From the NCBI GenBank assembly GCA_910587765.1, contig CAJUNR010000021.1, positions 1-64,000 of the forward strand: a DNA stretch of 64,000 bases, in the 5' to 3' direction. The translations under genes were made by a program, and so were the position numbers. Positions 42,358 through 51,065 of this stretch are shown here, piece by piece. The DNA is from an uncultured Lachnospiraceae bacterium. Its GTDB lineage: Bacteria > Bacillota > Clostridia > Lachnospirales > Lachnospiraceae. Below the pieces are notes generated by a model that worked only from the letters and a program-made list of their open reading frames with translations, was not told the origin of the DNA and did no database searches. The first letter of the stretch is position 1. Each line of letters opens with the position of its first letter.

Positions 42358-44343
42358 ATGGGAAAATACGTAGAAGACGCAAAAGAGCTGCTGCGGTATG
42401 TAGGAGGGAAAGAAAACATCGCTGCGGTATCGCATTGTATGACGCGGATGCGGTTCGTGCTCAACGACCCGAAGAAGGCGGACATTGCGAAGATTGAAGC
42501 CATGAAAGTGGTGAAGGGCAGTTTCACGCAGACTGGACAGTTTCAGGTGATTATCGGCAACACGGTGGCGGATTTTTACAATGATTTTATCGCTGTGTCC
42601 GGCATCGAAGGCGTGTCCAAGGACGCGGTAAAAAGCGCGGCGAAGCAGAATCAGAACGTGCTGCAGCGGATGATCACGGCGCTGGCGGAGATCTTCGCCC
42701 CGCTGATTCCGGCGATTATCACCGGAGGTTTGATCCTGGGTTTCCGCAACTGCATTGACAGCATGTATTTATTTGAAAACGGAACAAAGACTCTGTGCGA
42801 CATCAGCCAGTTCTGGGCGGGAATCGACAGTTTTCTGTGGCTCATCGGAGAAGCCGTCTTCCACATGCTGCCGGTAGGAATCTGCTGGTCGGTGACAAAG
42901 AAAATGGGCACTACGCAGATGCTCGGCATCGTTCTCGGTTTGACGCTGGTATCCGGACAGCTTCTCAATGCGTACGCGGTGGCAGGAACAGCGGCGGCGG
43001 ATATCCCGGCATGGAATTTCGGGTATTTTCAGGTTAACATGATCGGCTATCAGGCGCAGGTGCTGCCGGCGATCCTGGCGGCCTTCACGTTGGTCTATCT
43101 GGAACGGTTTTTCCGAAAGATCACGCCGCAAGTGGTGTCCATGATTGTCGTTCCGTTCTGCAGTCTGGTGCTGGCAGTGATCGCGGCGCACTTCGTGCTC
43201 GGTCCCATCGGCTGGAAGATCGGGTCCGCCATCTCTTCCGTTGTCTACGCGGGAATCACCGGTCCTTTCAAGGTTCTCTTCGGAGCCGTGTTCGGGTTTG
43301 TGTATGCACCGCTGGTGATTACAGGACTCCATCACATGTCCAATGCCATTGACCTGCAGTTGATCGCGGATTACGGCGGGACCATGCTGTGGCCCATGAT
43401 CGCCTTGTCCAACATCGCTCAGGGTTCCGCGGTGCTCGGCATGATCGCGCTTCAGAGGAAAAATGCGGAAGCTCAGGAAGTAAACGTACCGGCCTGCGTC
43501 TCCTGTTACCTCGGCGTCACCGAGCCGGCGATCTTCGGTGTGAATTTAAAACATGTATTCCCGTTCGTATGCGGTATGATTGGCTCCGCCTGTGCGGCGG
43601 TGGTCTGTGTGGCCATGGGGACGACCGCCAATGCCATCGGCGTAGGCGGACTGCCAGGAATCCTTTCTATCCGTCCGGCTTCCATGATCGGTTTTGCGCT
43701 CTGCATGGCGGTTGCGATTGCGGTTCCGTTTGTGCTGACAGTGATCTCGGGCAGGAAGCGTCTGCAGGCAGATCAGACGCATGAAACTGCCGATCTGACA
43801 GAGATTGCTGCAGGAGCAGGTGCAAGCGCGGCGGCAGGAGTTACGGCAACTGTTATGCGGAATAAGGAAGCACAGAAGGCGGTTTCCGGAACACTGACCG
43901 CATATTTATCCGGAAAAGTGATCCCGCTGAAGGAAGTGGGCGACGGCGTCTTTTCCGAAGGGATCATGGGTGACGGCCTGGCAATCATCCCGGAAAATGA
44001 GACGCTGTATGCGCCGGCGGACGCGGAGGTTACCGTTATGATGCCCGACTCCCGTCATGCCTGCGGGCTGAAGCTGAATAACGGCATGGAGATTCTGCTG
44101 CATATCGGCATCGATACGGTGGATATGAAGGGAGACGGTTTTGAATATCTGATATCGGAGGGGCAGAAGGTGTCGGTTGGGACGCCGCTGATCCGGTTTG
44201 ACAGAGCAAAGATCAAAGCAGCCGGACATCCGGATACGACGGTGTGCATTATTACCGAACCGGGCGTCGCAGGCAATATCCGCTTTGTAACAGACATAAA
44301 AGGAGAAGCTAAGAAAACAGTTATAGCGACGTTCGAGTCCTGA
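42358..44343 (+). CDS. treP: PTS trehalose transporter EIIBC(A)
   Basis: 661 residues. EIIB with its cysteine in AAVSHCMTRMRFVL, an EIIC of about ten membrane segments in the trehalose type (ILGFRNCIDSMYLFENGTKT, then TGLHHMSNAIDLQLIADYGG), and a C-terminal EIIA with its histidine in MEILLHIGIDTVDMKG. It takes up trehalose as trehalose-6-phosphate. Many treP genes lack the EIIA part, so this one is self-contained. Its promoter has the operators shared with treC, 10 kb away. Confidence 0.9.
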   Translation: MGKYVEDAKELLRYVGGKENIAAVSHCMTRMRFVLNDPKKADIAKIEAMKVVKGSFTQTGQFQVIIGNTVADFYNDFIAVSGIEGVSKDAVKSAAKQNQNVLQRMITALAEIFAPLIPAIITGGLILGFRNCIDSMYLFENGTKTLCDISQFWAGIDSFLWLIGEAVFHMLPVGICWSVTKKMGTTQMLGIVLGLTLVSGQLLNAYAVAGTAAADIPAWNFGYFQVNMIGYQAQVLPAILAAFTLVYLERFFRKITPQVVSMIVVPFCSLVLAVIAAHFVLGPIGWKIGSAISSVVYAGITGPFKVLFGAVFGFVYAPLVITGLHHMSNAIDLQLIADYGGTMLWPMIALSNIAQGSAVLGMIALQRKNAEAQEVNVPACVSCYLGVTEPAIFGVNLKHVFPFVCGMIGSACAAVVCVAMGTTANAIGVGGLPGILSIRPASMIGFALCMAVAIAVPFVLTVISGRKRLQADQTHETADLTEIAAGAGASAAAGVTATVMRNKEAQKAVSGTLTAYLSGKVIPLKEVGDGVFSEGIMGDGLAIIPENETLYAPADAEVTVMMPDSRHACGLKLNNGMEILLHIGIDTVDMKGDGFEYLISEGQKVSVGTPLIRFDRAKIKAAGHPDTTVCIITEPGVAGNIRFVTDIKGEAKKTVIATFES

Positions 44344-44365
44344 TCCGCACCGGCACTATCATCCC

Positions 44366-44410
44366 GGCACAAGGCACGCTTTTGGTGCCCTGTGCCTGCG
44401 CTGGTTTTTG
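44366..44410 (+). terminator. Hairpin terminator after treP
   Basis: GGCACAAGGCAC and GTGCCCTGTGCC arms around GCTTTTG, followed after eight bases by GGTTTTTGG. Confidence 0.55.
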
Positions 44411-44484
44411 GGGGGGATCAGCCTGCGCCGGACGGAAAACCGTGTGTAAACAGAAAAGAAAACTGCGAAAATCACTCAAATTTC

Positions 44485-44514
44485 TTGCGGAATCCATGGC
44501 TGGAAGGATATAAT
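44485..44514 (+). promoter_or_regulatory. Promoter of the LarA-like gene
   Basis: TTGCGG (44485-44490), an 18-base spacer and a perfect TATAAT (44509-44514), 34 bases before the start codon. Confidence 0.5.
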
Positions 44515-44547
44515 AAAGGAAAATCAGCCAAAAACAGGAGGGGGTCT

Positions 44548-45819
44548 ATGAAAACCATACAGATTCCGTATTATAAAGGGCATATGGAGCTGCACATCCC
44601 GGAGGAAAATCTGAAAGCGGTTATCACCGCGGAAGGAGACCGCTATGATCCCGGCAAGGAGGAAGCGGAACTGGTGCGGGAGGCGTTGGAGCATCCCATC
44701 GGGACGCCGCCGCTTCGGGAGCTTGCAAGGGGGAAGGAGCGCGTGACGCTGGTCACCAGCGATCATACACGCGCGGTTCCGAGCAGGCTGACGCTGCCGA
44801 TCCTTCTGGAAGAGATCCGCCGGGGAAACCCGGACGCCCAAATTACGATTCTGATCGGCACTGGGCTACACCGGGCGACGACCGAAGAAGAGATGCGGTT
44901 CATGTTCGGAGACGAGATCGTGGATCACGAGAAGATCGTAGTCAACCATGCCTTTGAGCCGGAGGAATTTACGGCCATGGGCATACTGCCGTCCGGAGCG
45001 GAATTTCATGTGAACCGGCTGGCGGCGGACTGTGATCTGCTGGTCACCGAAGGGTTTATTGAGCCGCACTTTTTTGCCGGGTTCTCCGGCGGACGCAAAA
45101 GCATCCTTCCGGGCATCTGCAATGCGGTGACAGTAAATGAGAATCATTCTTATAAAGCGATCTCCAGTCCGTGGTCCGTAACCGGCGTACTGGAGCGCAA
45201 TCCGATTCATCTGGATATGGTCACCGCAGCCAGAAGAGTCAATGTGCAGTTCATCCTGAACGTGGCGCAGAACAGCGGGAAAAGGATCATCGCCGCCTTC
45301 GCGGGGGATCTGGAAAAGGCTCATGAAAAAGGAGTGGAATTTGTGCGGAAGCTGTTCTGGTGCCCGCCGGTTACAGGAGATATCGTGATCACCTCCAACG
45401 GCGGTTATCCGCTGGACCAGAATCTGTACCAGACGCCCAAGGCGGTCTCCACTGCGGAGGCGTGCGCCGGGGAGGACGGCGTGATCATCATGTCCGCTTC
45501 CTGCGTGGACGGCATGGGCGGGAATCTCTTTGAGAAACTGATCTGTATGGGATCGGCGGAAGAAATCGACGAGTATCTGTCGAAAATTCCGCCGAAGGAA
45601 ACGATCAGCGAGCAGTGGTGCGTTCAGGTCTATGTACGGGCCCTGAAGAAGCATAAGGTGATTCTGGTAACCACCTGTCTGGACCGGGAGACCGTGGAAA
45701 AAGCCAATATGATTCATGCGTCGACGATGGATGAGGCGCTGGAGAAAGCCTGTTGGATTAAGGGCGCAGACGCGAAGGTCGTGGTGATCCCGGACGGAAT
45801 CTCCGTGTTTGTATCTTAG
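44548..45819 (+). CDS. LarA-like nickel-dependent racemase (DUF2088 family)
   Basis: 423 residues. It matches the LarA family: SDHTRAVPSRLTLPILLEEI, then ILIGTGLHRATTEEEM, then HFFAGFSGGRKSILPGICNA, which holds the lysine that carries the nickel-pincer cofactor in lactate racemase. LarA-type enzymes racemise or epimerise 2-hydroxy acids. The substrate is uncertain because the family is diverse. The pincer-making genes larB, larC and larE are not in the window. An Ldh2-type dehydrogenase that could act on the same acids is 5.7 kb away. The ATG at 44548 follows GGAGGGGG. Confidence 0.82.
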   Translation: MKTIQIPYYKGHMELHIPEENLKAVITAEGDRYDPGKEEAELVREALEHPIGTPPLRELARGKERVTLVTSDHTRAVPSRLTLPILLEEIRRGNPDAQITILIGTGLHRATTEEEMRFMFGDEIVDHEKIVVNHAFEPEEFTAMGILPSGAEFHVNRLAADCDLLVTEGFIEPHFFAGFSGGRKSILPGICNAVTVNENHSYKAISSPWSVTGVLERNPIHLDMVTAARRVNVQFILNVAQNSGKRIIAAFAGDLEKAHEKGVEFVRKLFWCPPVTGDIVITSNGGYPLDQNLYQTPKAVSTAEACAGEDGVIIMSASCVDGMGGNLFEKLICMGSAEEIDEYLSKIPPKETISEQWCVQVYVRALKKHKVILVTTCLDRETVEKANMIHASTMDEALEKACWIKGADAKVVVIPDGISVFVS

Positions 45820-45855
45820 AGAAGCATTGCCGCAGCTTCTGCCGGTAAAATGCGC

Positions 45856-45935
45856 TTGACAGCCCTCCCGTTTTCTTTTATACTTTAAAAGTAAATATTT
45901 ATTGAAAAATTATAAATAAACATAGATTTTGAGTC
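45856..45935 (+). promoter_or_regulatory. blaI-type promoter and operator, copy 2
   Basis: TTGACA (45856-45861), a 17-base spacer and TATACT (45879-45884), followed by AAATATTTATTGAAAAAT and an inverted TTTATT/AATAAA. It corresponds to the copy 1 promoter but the spacer sequence has diverged. Confidence 0.55.
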
Positions 45936-45955
45936 TGGCAAGGTGGTGAACGAAT

Positions 45956-46336
45956 ATGGAAAAACAAATGACGCCCGCAGAGGAAGTCATCATGCAGTGT
46001 CTGTGGGAATCCGGGGAGGACTTGACGGTCTATGAGATCACAGAGCGTCTGAGGGAGCATTATGGGAAGGATTATGCCAACAACGCCGTCGCCACATTCA
46101 TGAAAAATCTGCTGAACAGAGGGCTGGTCAGTCGTTATAAAAAGCACCACTCCCATCAGTGGCATCCGGAGATCAACATGGATGATTACCGGGATCAGAA
46201 GCTTCACAGTTTTCGGAAGCAGTGGTACCGGGGGTCCGGCGTCGGCATGCTGGCTTCCCTTGTGGAAACCTCGGACCTTACAAAAGAAGATGTTAAGAAA
46301 ATGAAGGAGCTTCTGGATGAATATATGGATGAATGA
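45956..46336 (+). CDS. BlaI/MecI/CopY-family repressor, copy 2
   Basis: 126 residues differing from copy 1 at a single position that I can see (YEITER instead of YELTER). The DNA differs mostly at silent sites, which points to purifying selection since duplication. The two repressors should bind the same operators and could cross-regulate. Its end overlaps the original start of the damaged blaR-like gene at 46317. Confidence 0.92.
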   Translation: MEKQMTPAEEVIMQCLWESGEDLTVYEITERLREHYGKDYANNAVATFMKNLLNRGLVSRYKKHHSHQWHPEINMDDYRDQKLHSFRKQWYRGSGVGMLASLVETSDLTKEDVKKMKELLDEYMDE

Positions 46337-47692
46337 GATGTGGATCCGGCTGGATATGCTGCTGTTTTTAACGTCCTGACCGGTACCGCCGCATATTTGT
46401 TCTGGCGTCTGACCGTCCGGCTGTGGAAGGACCGCTGTTCGGCCCGGTATCTGCACCGGGGACTGCAGGCGGTGATTCTCTGTTTCTGCGCGCCGGTCGC
46501 TTACACGCTGGTGTATCTGCATTTTAGAGATCTTGACGGTTCCTGGAACGGTGATTTTATGAACGGTACCGGTTTCCTCATGAGAGCGGCTTTCGGAACT
46601 GCCGCAGTCTGGCTCCTGGGCGTCCTTATATCTGCGATCCGCTGCGGAAGGGAATTATACCGGGAGCGCCCGGTAAAGAGTGTGGTCGTTCCGGAAGAGC
46701 AGAGCGAGGTCCGGGTCCTTAGGCAGCTTGGCCGAACGATGGGAATCCGGCGGCGGATTCCGGTCTGCCGGGGAGAGCGGCTGACGCCGGCCATCGGCGG
46801 ATTTTTCCGCACCAGGCTGTATCTGGGGACGGAACCCCTGGAAGAGGAAGAGCTGTGGATGATCTGCCGCCATGAACTGTATCATTACAGGCATGGAGAT
46901 ATATGGATGCGGAGGTTGCTGCTCCTGCTTCGGATTTTCTGCTGGTTCTGCCCGTGGTTCGTATGCGGGAAGATCAGCGAGGAATACCGAAGTCTCAGCG
47001 AAGATTATGTGGATGAGGAGGTCTGCCGGGAGGAAGATATGGGCAGATATATACGGATCCTGCTGAAAACTGCTTTGCAGGGTGCGGAAAGGATGCATCT
47101 GACGCAGGCGACGGCTGCGGAAAACAGGTGCGATGTTTTAAGGAGGATAGAGAATATGAAGAGTTTACATAATAAAAAGAATATGACCCGTACCATGGCG
47201 GCTGTATGGACTACAGTCTGTCTGCTCATGGGAAGCACGACCGTATATGCGGCCGGCGCCGGCGTAATCGAAGGGTATGAGGCGCTGTATAAGGCGACGG
47301 TGGTGGAAGTTGAGGAGCAGGCAATAGAGGAACAGTATATAGAATATCGGGAAGAACCGGATGACGGCTGGGTGGCGGAAGAAGGGGAAGTGATGGATGA
47401 CGGACGTTCTTCGACAGTGCCTTTTGAATGGACAGTGGGAGCGAATGCGTCAAAGAAAACCCCATCCTTTGAGATGTCTTCTGGCGGATATATTACAGTC
47501 AGTGTATCAGTGGAGCCAACGGACTTGAAGATAAACGTTGGAATTGTCGAGCCGAATGAAGGAAGGAGATACGTTACTGGTTCTGATACCATACATTATA
47601 AATTTTCGTTAGATCAAAGCGGCAGTTATATGGTGTTTGTAGAGAACCCGAATAATGTAAAGATTAATGTGACGGGTTATTATAAAAAGTAA
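46317..47692 (+). pseudogene. BlaR1-type M56 metalloprotease, copy 2, frameshifted near start
   Basis: The start equivalent to copy 1 is the ATG at 46317, but after 20 codons that frame stops at 46377. Copy 1 reads CTGCTGCTTTTTAAC where this copy reads CTGCTGTTTTTAAC, a one-base loss before a T5 run at 46365-46369. Everything downstream is open, with HExxH (CRHELYHYRHGD), the acidic linker and the beta-rich end (YKFSLDQSGSYMVFVENPNN). A GTG at 46340 could restart translation but would disrupt the first membrane segment. It may be a pseudogene, a shortened functional sensor or a sequencing error. Confidence 0.8.
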
Positions 47693-47695
47693 TCT

Positions 47696-47734
47696 TCCGG
47701 CTTCTTTGTATATGTAAATACAAAGAAGCCATCA
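47696..47734 (+). terminator. Terminator after blaR-like gene, copy 2
   Basis: GGCTTCTTTGTAT and ATACAAAGAAGCC arms. The stem is the same as in copy 1 and the loop differs. Confidence 0.6.
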
Positions 47735-47745
47735 CATAAAATAAA

Positions 47746-47765
47746 TTTTCAATATTTATTGAAAA
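47746..47765. promoter_or_regulatory. Palindrome, likely BlaI-type operator, copy 2
   Basis: TTTTCAATATTTATTGAAAA, an inverted repeat matching the centre of the 26-bp palindrome at 27303-27328. It is upstream of the truncated secreted-protein gene. Confidence 0.55.
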
Positions 47766-47895
47766 CTGACATAGGCATGATGATTAATTAGTTTGAAATA
47801 TCCGATTGTAAGGGAAACCGGAAAGGAGGAAGGCAGAAGTTTCCCTATATGGCGGATTGTTTTCAAAATGAAATATATTTATTATAAAAGGTAAG

Positions 47896-48096
47896 ATGAT
47901 GATGAAAAAATTTAAAATGTTAATTTCTGTTGTGTTTCTTTTTATTATGTGCGGTTCGATGGTGTTCGCTGCTCCTGGTACGGATGCGTACGCAATTTCT
48001 GGTGATTCTTCAGAAACAAAGATTTCAGGTATCTTTGCCGATACAGATTATGTGATTCTTGAAGAGCTGAAAGAAGGTTCTTCCCGAAGTACGTGA
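47896..48096 (+). pseudogene. Truncated copy of the 27479 secreted protein
   Basis: The first 60 codons match the start of the gene at 27479, including the signal peptide (MKKFKMLISVVFLFIMCGSM) and the stretch ending LEELKEGSS, and then stop. The remaining 170 residues are missing and unrelated sequence follows. The duplicated block is therefore broken here. Confidence 0.75.
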
Positions 48097-48124
48097 TCGA
48101 AACATTGCTACTTGGAAAATTGTT

Positions 48125-48481
48125 ATGAAAAATGCGAAACGTCTTGGAAAACAGATTTTTTTAATGCTCTTCATGGATCTGATGATTTTGTCAATACCGT
48201 TTATTGCAAATTATCTGTTTGGTCTGGGCGACCGTTTGGGGATTACGGCAGGGGAACTTGTAAACGAAGAAACAGACCAGAGGGTTGATTTCCCGGGACT
48301 TTACGTGAAAGATGCCCAAGGCCGTTATTATGATCTGAATTATGAACTGGATGAATTGACGGATAAGTTTTCGGAAGAATATCATCTGGGCGACCATGTT
48401 TTGACGTTGTACTGGGAGAACAGCAGATTACAGAGGCCAAACAAGGTTGACCTCATATATATTTTTAAACTCAAATTTTAA
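48125..48481 (+). CDS. Unknown 118-aa protein with N-terminal membrane segment
   Basis: A hydrophobic N-terminal segment (IFLMLFMDLMILSIPFIANY) followed by a polar extracellular-type domain (LYVKDAQGRYYDLNYELDEL). No family is recognised. It has no counterpart in the first block. The ribosome site is weak (GGAAAATTGTT), so expression is uncertain. Confidence 0.5.
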   Translation: MKNAKRLGKQIFLMLFMDLMILSIPFIANYLFGLGDRLGITAGELVNEETDQRVDFPGLYVKDAQGRYYDLNYELDELTDKFSEEYHLGDHVLTLYWENSRLQRPNKVDLIYIFKLKF

Positions 48482-48519
48482 ATTGTGAGAATTTAATTAT
48501 ATTCTGGAGGATAAATAGT

Positions 48520-49183
48520 ATGTTTCTCCATTTTTTTTGGATCCGGTTGATTGGGTTGGAGAATATCCATTTAGCGCAATCGGTCTTTTGAGCATAGATT
48601 ATGAGGGTGGCAAAGGTGGTTATGGAACGGGTTTTTAGTAGCAGATAATTTGGTGCTAACAGCCGCCCATAATGTTCAGATATACGAAGAAGGCTACGGA
48701 AATGCTACAAAAATTAATTTTTATGCAGGATTTGACTATGAGGGGAATTGTGTAGCATCATCAAAAGCACGTGCGTATTACGTCTCAATAGGATGGACAG
48801 ATTCAATGTCTGCAGATTATGATTGGGCATTGTTGAAGTTGAGTACTCCTATAGGTAGTGAAGCTGGGACATTTCCATGTAAGGTTGAATCATCGTTACT
48901 TAATAAAAATATAATGTCGATAGGATATCCGTCAGATCCGGTTTTTATATCTGATAAAGGTTGCACTCAAGGAGTATCAGAAGGAAAAGTGATTTCAGAT
49001 AATGGTTTATTGATACGTACATTGGCAGAAGGAAATGAAGGATGCAGTGGTGGGCCTATTTTTGATATCTCAGATGGGAATTTTACTGTAGTTGGTGTAG
49101 TTAGCGGAGGGAATATTTTTGATCACATAGCAGGACCTAAAATTACCACTACAGTTATCAATTTGATCAGGAATTATCTTTAA
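48520..49183 (+). pseudogene. Trypsin/V8-like serine protease with two T-run frameshifts
   Basis: Catalytic residues of an S1-type protease are present: VLTAAHNV (His), SADYDWALLKLS (Asp) and NEGCSGGPIFD (Ser). A GGAGG and the ATG at 48520 mark the start. The reading frame needs one extra base in the T8 run at 48531-48538 and one in the T5 run at 48632-48636. With both restored it reads through from LDPVDWVGEYPFSAIG to YGTGFLVADN and on to the end. There is no signal peptide, which is odd for this family. It replaces genes found in the first block. Confidence 0.72.
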
Positions 49184-49208
49184 GGAAGATATAGAGAGGC
49201 AAAAGTAA

Positions 49209-49289
49209 TTCCAACAGAATGCGGTTCTGTATAATAACGAGATGGAACGATATCTTTTTTATCATCGTGTTCATCTGAGAGAAAATTAA
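49209..49289 (+). pseudogene. 3' remnant of the gene at 29268
   Basis: The frame reads QNAVLYNNEMERYLFYHRVH then LREN and a stop. This matches QNADLYRSELERYLFYHRVH at the end of the protein at 29268. Only the last 26 codons survive. It marks the right end of the duplicated block. Confidence 0.75.
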
Positions 49290-49305
49290 ATGGTACTTGA
49301 GAGCG

Positions 49306-49346
49306 ATGCCCCTATGATGGCAGCAATCATCATGGGGGCTTTCGTG
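49306..49346 (+). other. Hairpin upstream of a tiny hydrophobic ORF
   Basis: GCCCCTATGATG and CATCATGGGGGC arms around GCAGCAAT. The stem is strong but lacks a T tail, so it is more likely a structured 5' leader than a terminator. Confidence 0.5.
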
Positions 49347-49356
49347 TGTTAAATTA

Positions 49357-49443
49357 TGATATCATTTTTAGTCGCTGTTGCGGCAGGTGTTGCTTGCTGC
49401 TTCATCTGCAAATGGTTAGACGGCAATGAGTATGACAACTAGC
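49357..49443 (+). CDS. 28-aa hydrophobic peptide, type I toxin-like
   Basis: MISFLVAVAAGVACCFICKW followed by LDGNEYDN. One membrane-spanning helix with a short polar tail is the layout of small type I toxins and related single-pass peptides in Firmicutes and enteric bacteria. It lies between a leader hairpin and a strong terminator, making a compact unit of about 180 bases. The ribosome site is poor, which also fits translation-controlled toxins. No antisense promoter was proven. Confidence 0.45.
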
Positions 49444-49448
49444 CTGTA

Positions 49449-49484
49449 AGAAACCCCCCGGACCTGCGCTCCGGGGGTTTTCGC
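49449..49484 (+). terminator. Terminator after the 28-aa peptide
   Basis: AACCCCCCGGAC and GCTCCGGGGGTTTT arms around CTGC, with a T tail. Confidence 0.75.
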
Positions 49485-49639
49485 TTTGTGTTAACGTGAA
49501 CACTGATTTCATTTTCCTGTCGGCATTATAGTATATGTAGCCTTAAAAAGCAATATGTAAAATTTCCTTGAGTTTCCGCAATTTTTGTAACGAATTATAA
49601 ATTAATGTGATATAAAGGGTAGAGGAGGTGAGTTAAGGA

Positions 49640-50146
49640 ATGGATTACTCAGATATGGAAGTTATTTATCAGAAGTATTCCAGGTTGGTTTATGGATTTT
49701 TATATTCCCATACGCATAATGCTGAATGGTCCGAGGAAATGACACAAGAAACTTTTTTGAAGGCAAGTATGTCTATTTCACGTTATGATTCTTCTTGCAA
49801 ATTGTCTGTATGGCTTTGTCAGATTGCAAAGCATATATTATGGCAGGAACTCCGGAAAAAGAACCGTTTTAAAATGGTGGAACTTACCGATGATTTGCCG
49901 GATGTTTCAATATCGGAAGGGGAAACCTTTGTTATTCAGCAGGAAAATAAGATAGAACTGTATCGGGCAATCCACCTCCTGTCGGAACGGGAGCGGGAAG
50001 TTGTATTGTATCGTATAAGCGGAGAATTATCTTTCCGTGAAATCGGGGAAATAATGGGAAAAAGTGAAAATTGGAGCAGAACTGTTTTTTTCCGTGCCAA
50101 ACAAAAAATCAGAAAGGAGCTTAGTAAGAATGAACGAGAAACATAA
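49640..50146 (+). CDS. ECF-type RNA polymerase sigma factor
   Basis: 168 residues. It has region 2 (VIYQKYSRLVYGFLYSHTHN, then SEEMTQETFLKA) and region 4 (LSEREREVVLYRISGELSFR, then EIGEIMGKSENWSRTVFFRA). This is the ECF sigma-70 pattern. GGAGGTGAG lies before the ATG. The next gene overlaps it and encodes a zinc-type anti-sigma factor, so it is probably held inactive until a membrane or surface signal arrives. Confidence 0.9.
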   Translation: MDYSDMEVIYQKYSRLVYGFLYSHTHNAEWSEEMTQETFLKASMSISRYDSSCKLSVWLCQIAKHILWQELRKKNRFKMVELTDDLPDVSISEGETFVIQQENKIELYRAIHLLSEREREVVLYRISGELSFREIGEIMGKSENWSRTVFFRAKQKIRKELSKNERET

Positions 50147-51065
50147 CTGCGACGTGATACGGGATCTTCTTCCCGGTTACATTGACAACATTTTAAGTGA
50201 CACAGGAAATGAACTGGTGAAAAATCATTTAGGGGAATGTGAGGAATGCCATAAAATCTATACGGAAATGGAAGAAGGCATTGGAAAGGATGATTTATCT
50301 GCCAGTGATACGATGGTTGTGGACGCATTTAAAAAGATACGAAAGCGTACAAACCGCCTGAAAATAACCGTAGGAATACTGGTAGGTATTCTGTTCATAC
50401 TCTTGTTATCTGCTGCCCTTAAAATTTATGTGATCGGCACGCCGCTTGGAACAGGATATATGTCCATACCTGACACCGCATATGACGAAGAAACGGGGCA
50501 GCTTACTGTAAACGGAAAAATAAATCTGTATTCATTCCACGTCAGTAAAGTGGTGTGGGAAGAAGATGAGAATGATCCAAATGTTGTGAATGTGATCGTT
50601 TATTGTGCGGAAACAATTCCCTTTGCAAGAGATAAGACCGATTTTTCTGTTATCATTCCCGATGTAAAAGGGAAAACGGTTTACCTTGCCTGCCCCGAAT
50701 ATGACCGAAGGGAAATATATGACTGGCGGACGCATCACTATGAGGAAGTAGAGAATTTGAAAAAAGAAATATACAGCAAAATACCGGAACTTAGCGAAAA
50801 AACGGACGCTTTAAATTGTATGCAGGGAGTAAAGACAGTGGAAGGCATGGAGGGAATTCATTTTGATGTGGATTTTATATATGGGGAAGATGCATCCTAC
50901 TGGTGGTTTAATGGTATGCTGACAACGGACGGAGAATTTATACCGGCAGATTTTGAAATATGGATTTCTCTTGAAGGGCCCCATAAAATTCTAATCCATG
51001 ATTATCAGACAGGGGAATATACTGATGACTTCTCTATTATATCAAACAGAAGGCCGGCAGCATAA
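50130..51065 (+). CDS. Anti-sigma factor, zinc-finger (ZAS-like) membrane protein
   Basis: 311 residues. The N-terminal zf-HC2 domain has the CDVIRDLLPGYIDN start and the ZAS motif HLGECEEC (HxxxCxxC). One membrane segment follows (LKITVGILVGILFILLLSAA), then an extracellular domain of about 200 residues with no recognised fold (VVNVIVYCAETIPFARDKTD). It should bind the preceding sigma factor on the cytoplasmic side and sense outside. The ATG at 50130 lies inside the sigma gene, in a different frame, with AAAGGAG upstream. Confidence 0.85.
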   Translation: MNEKHNCDVIRDLLPGYIDNILSDTGNELVKNHLGECEECHKIYTEMEEGIGKDDLSASDTMVVDAFKKIRKRTNRLKITVGILVGILFILLLSAALKIYVIGTPLGTGYMSIPDTAYDEETGQLTVNGKINLYSFHVSKVVWEEDENDPNVVNVIVYCAETIPFARDKTDFSVIIPDVKGKTVYLACPEYDRREIYDWRTHHYEEVENLKKEIYSKIPELSEKTDALNCMQGVKTVEGMEGIHFDVDFIYGEDASYWWFNGMLTTDGEFIPADFEIWISLEGPHKILIHDYQTGEYTDDFSIISNRRPAA

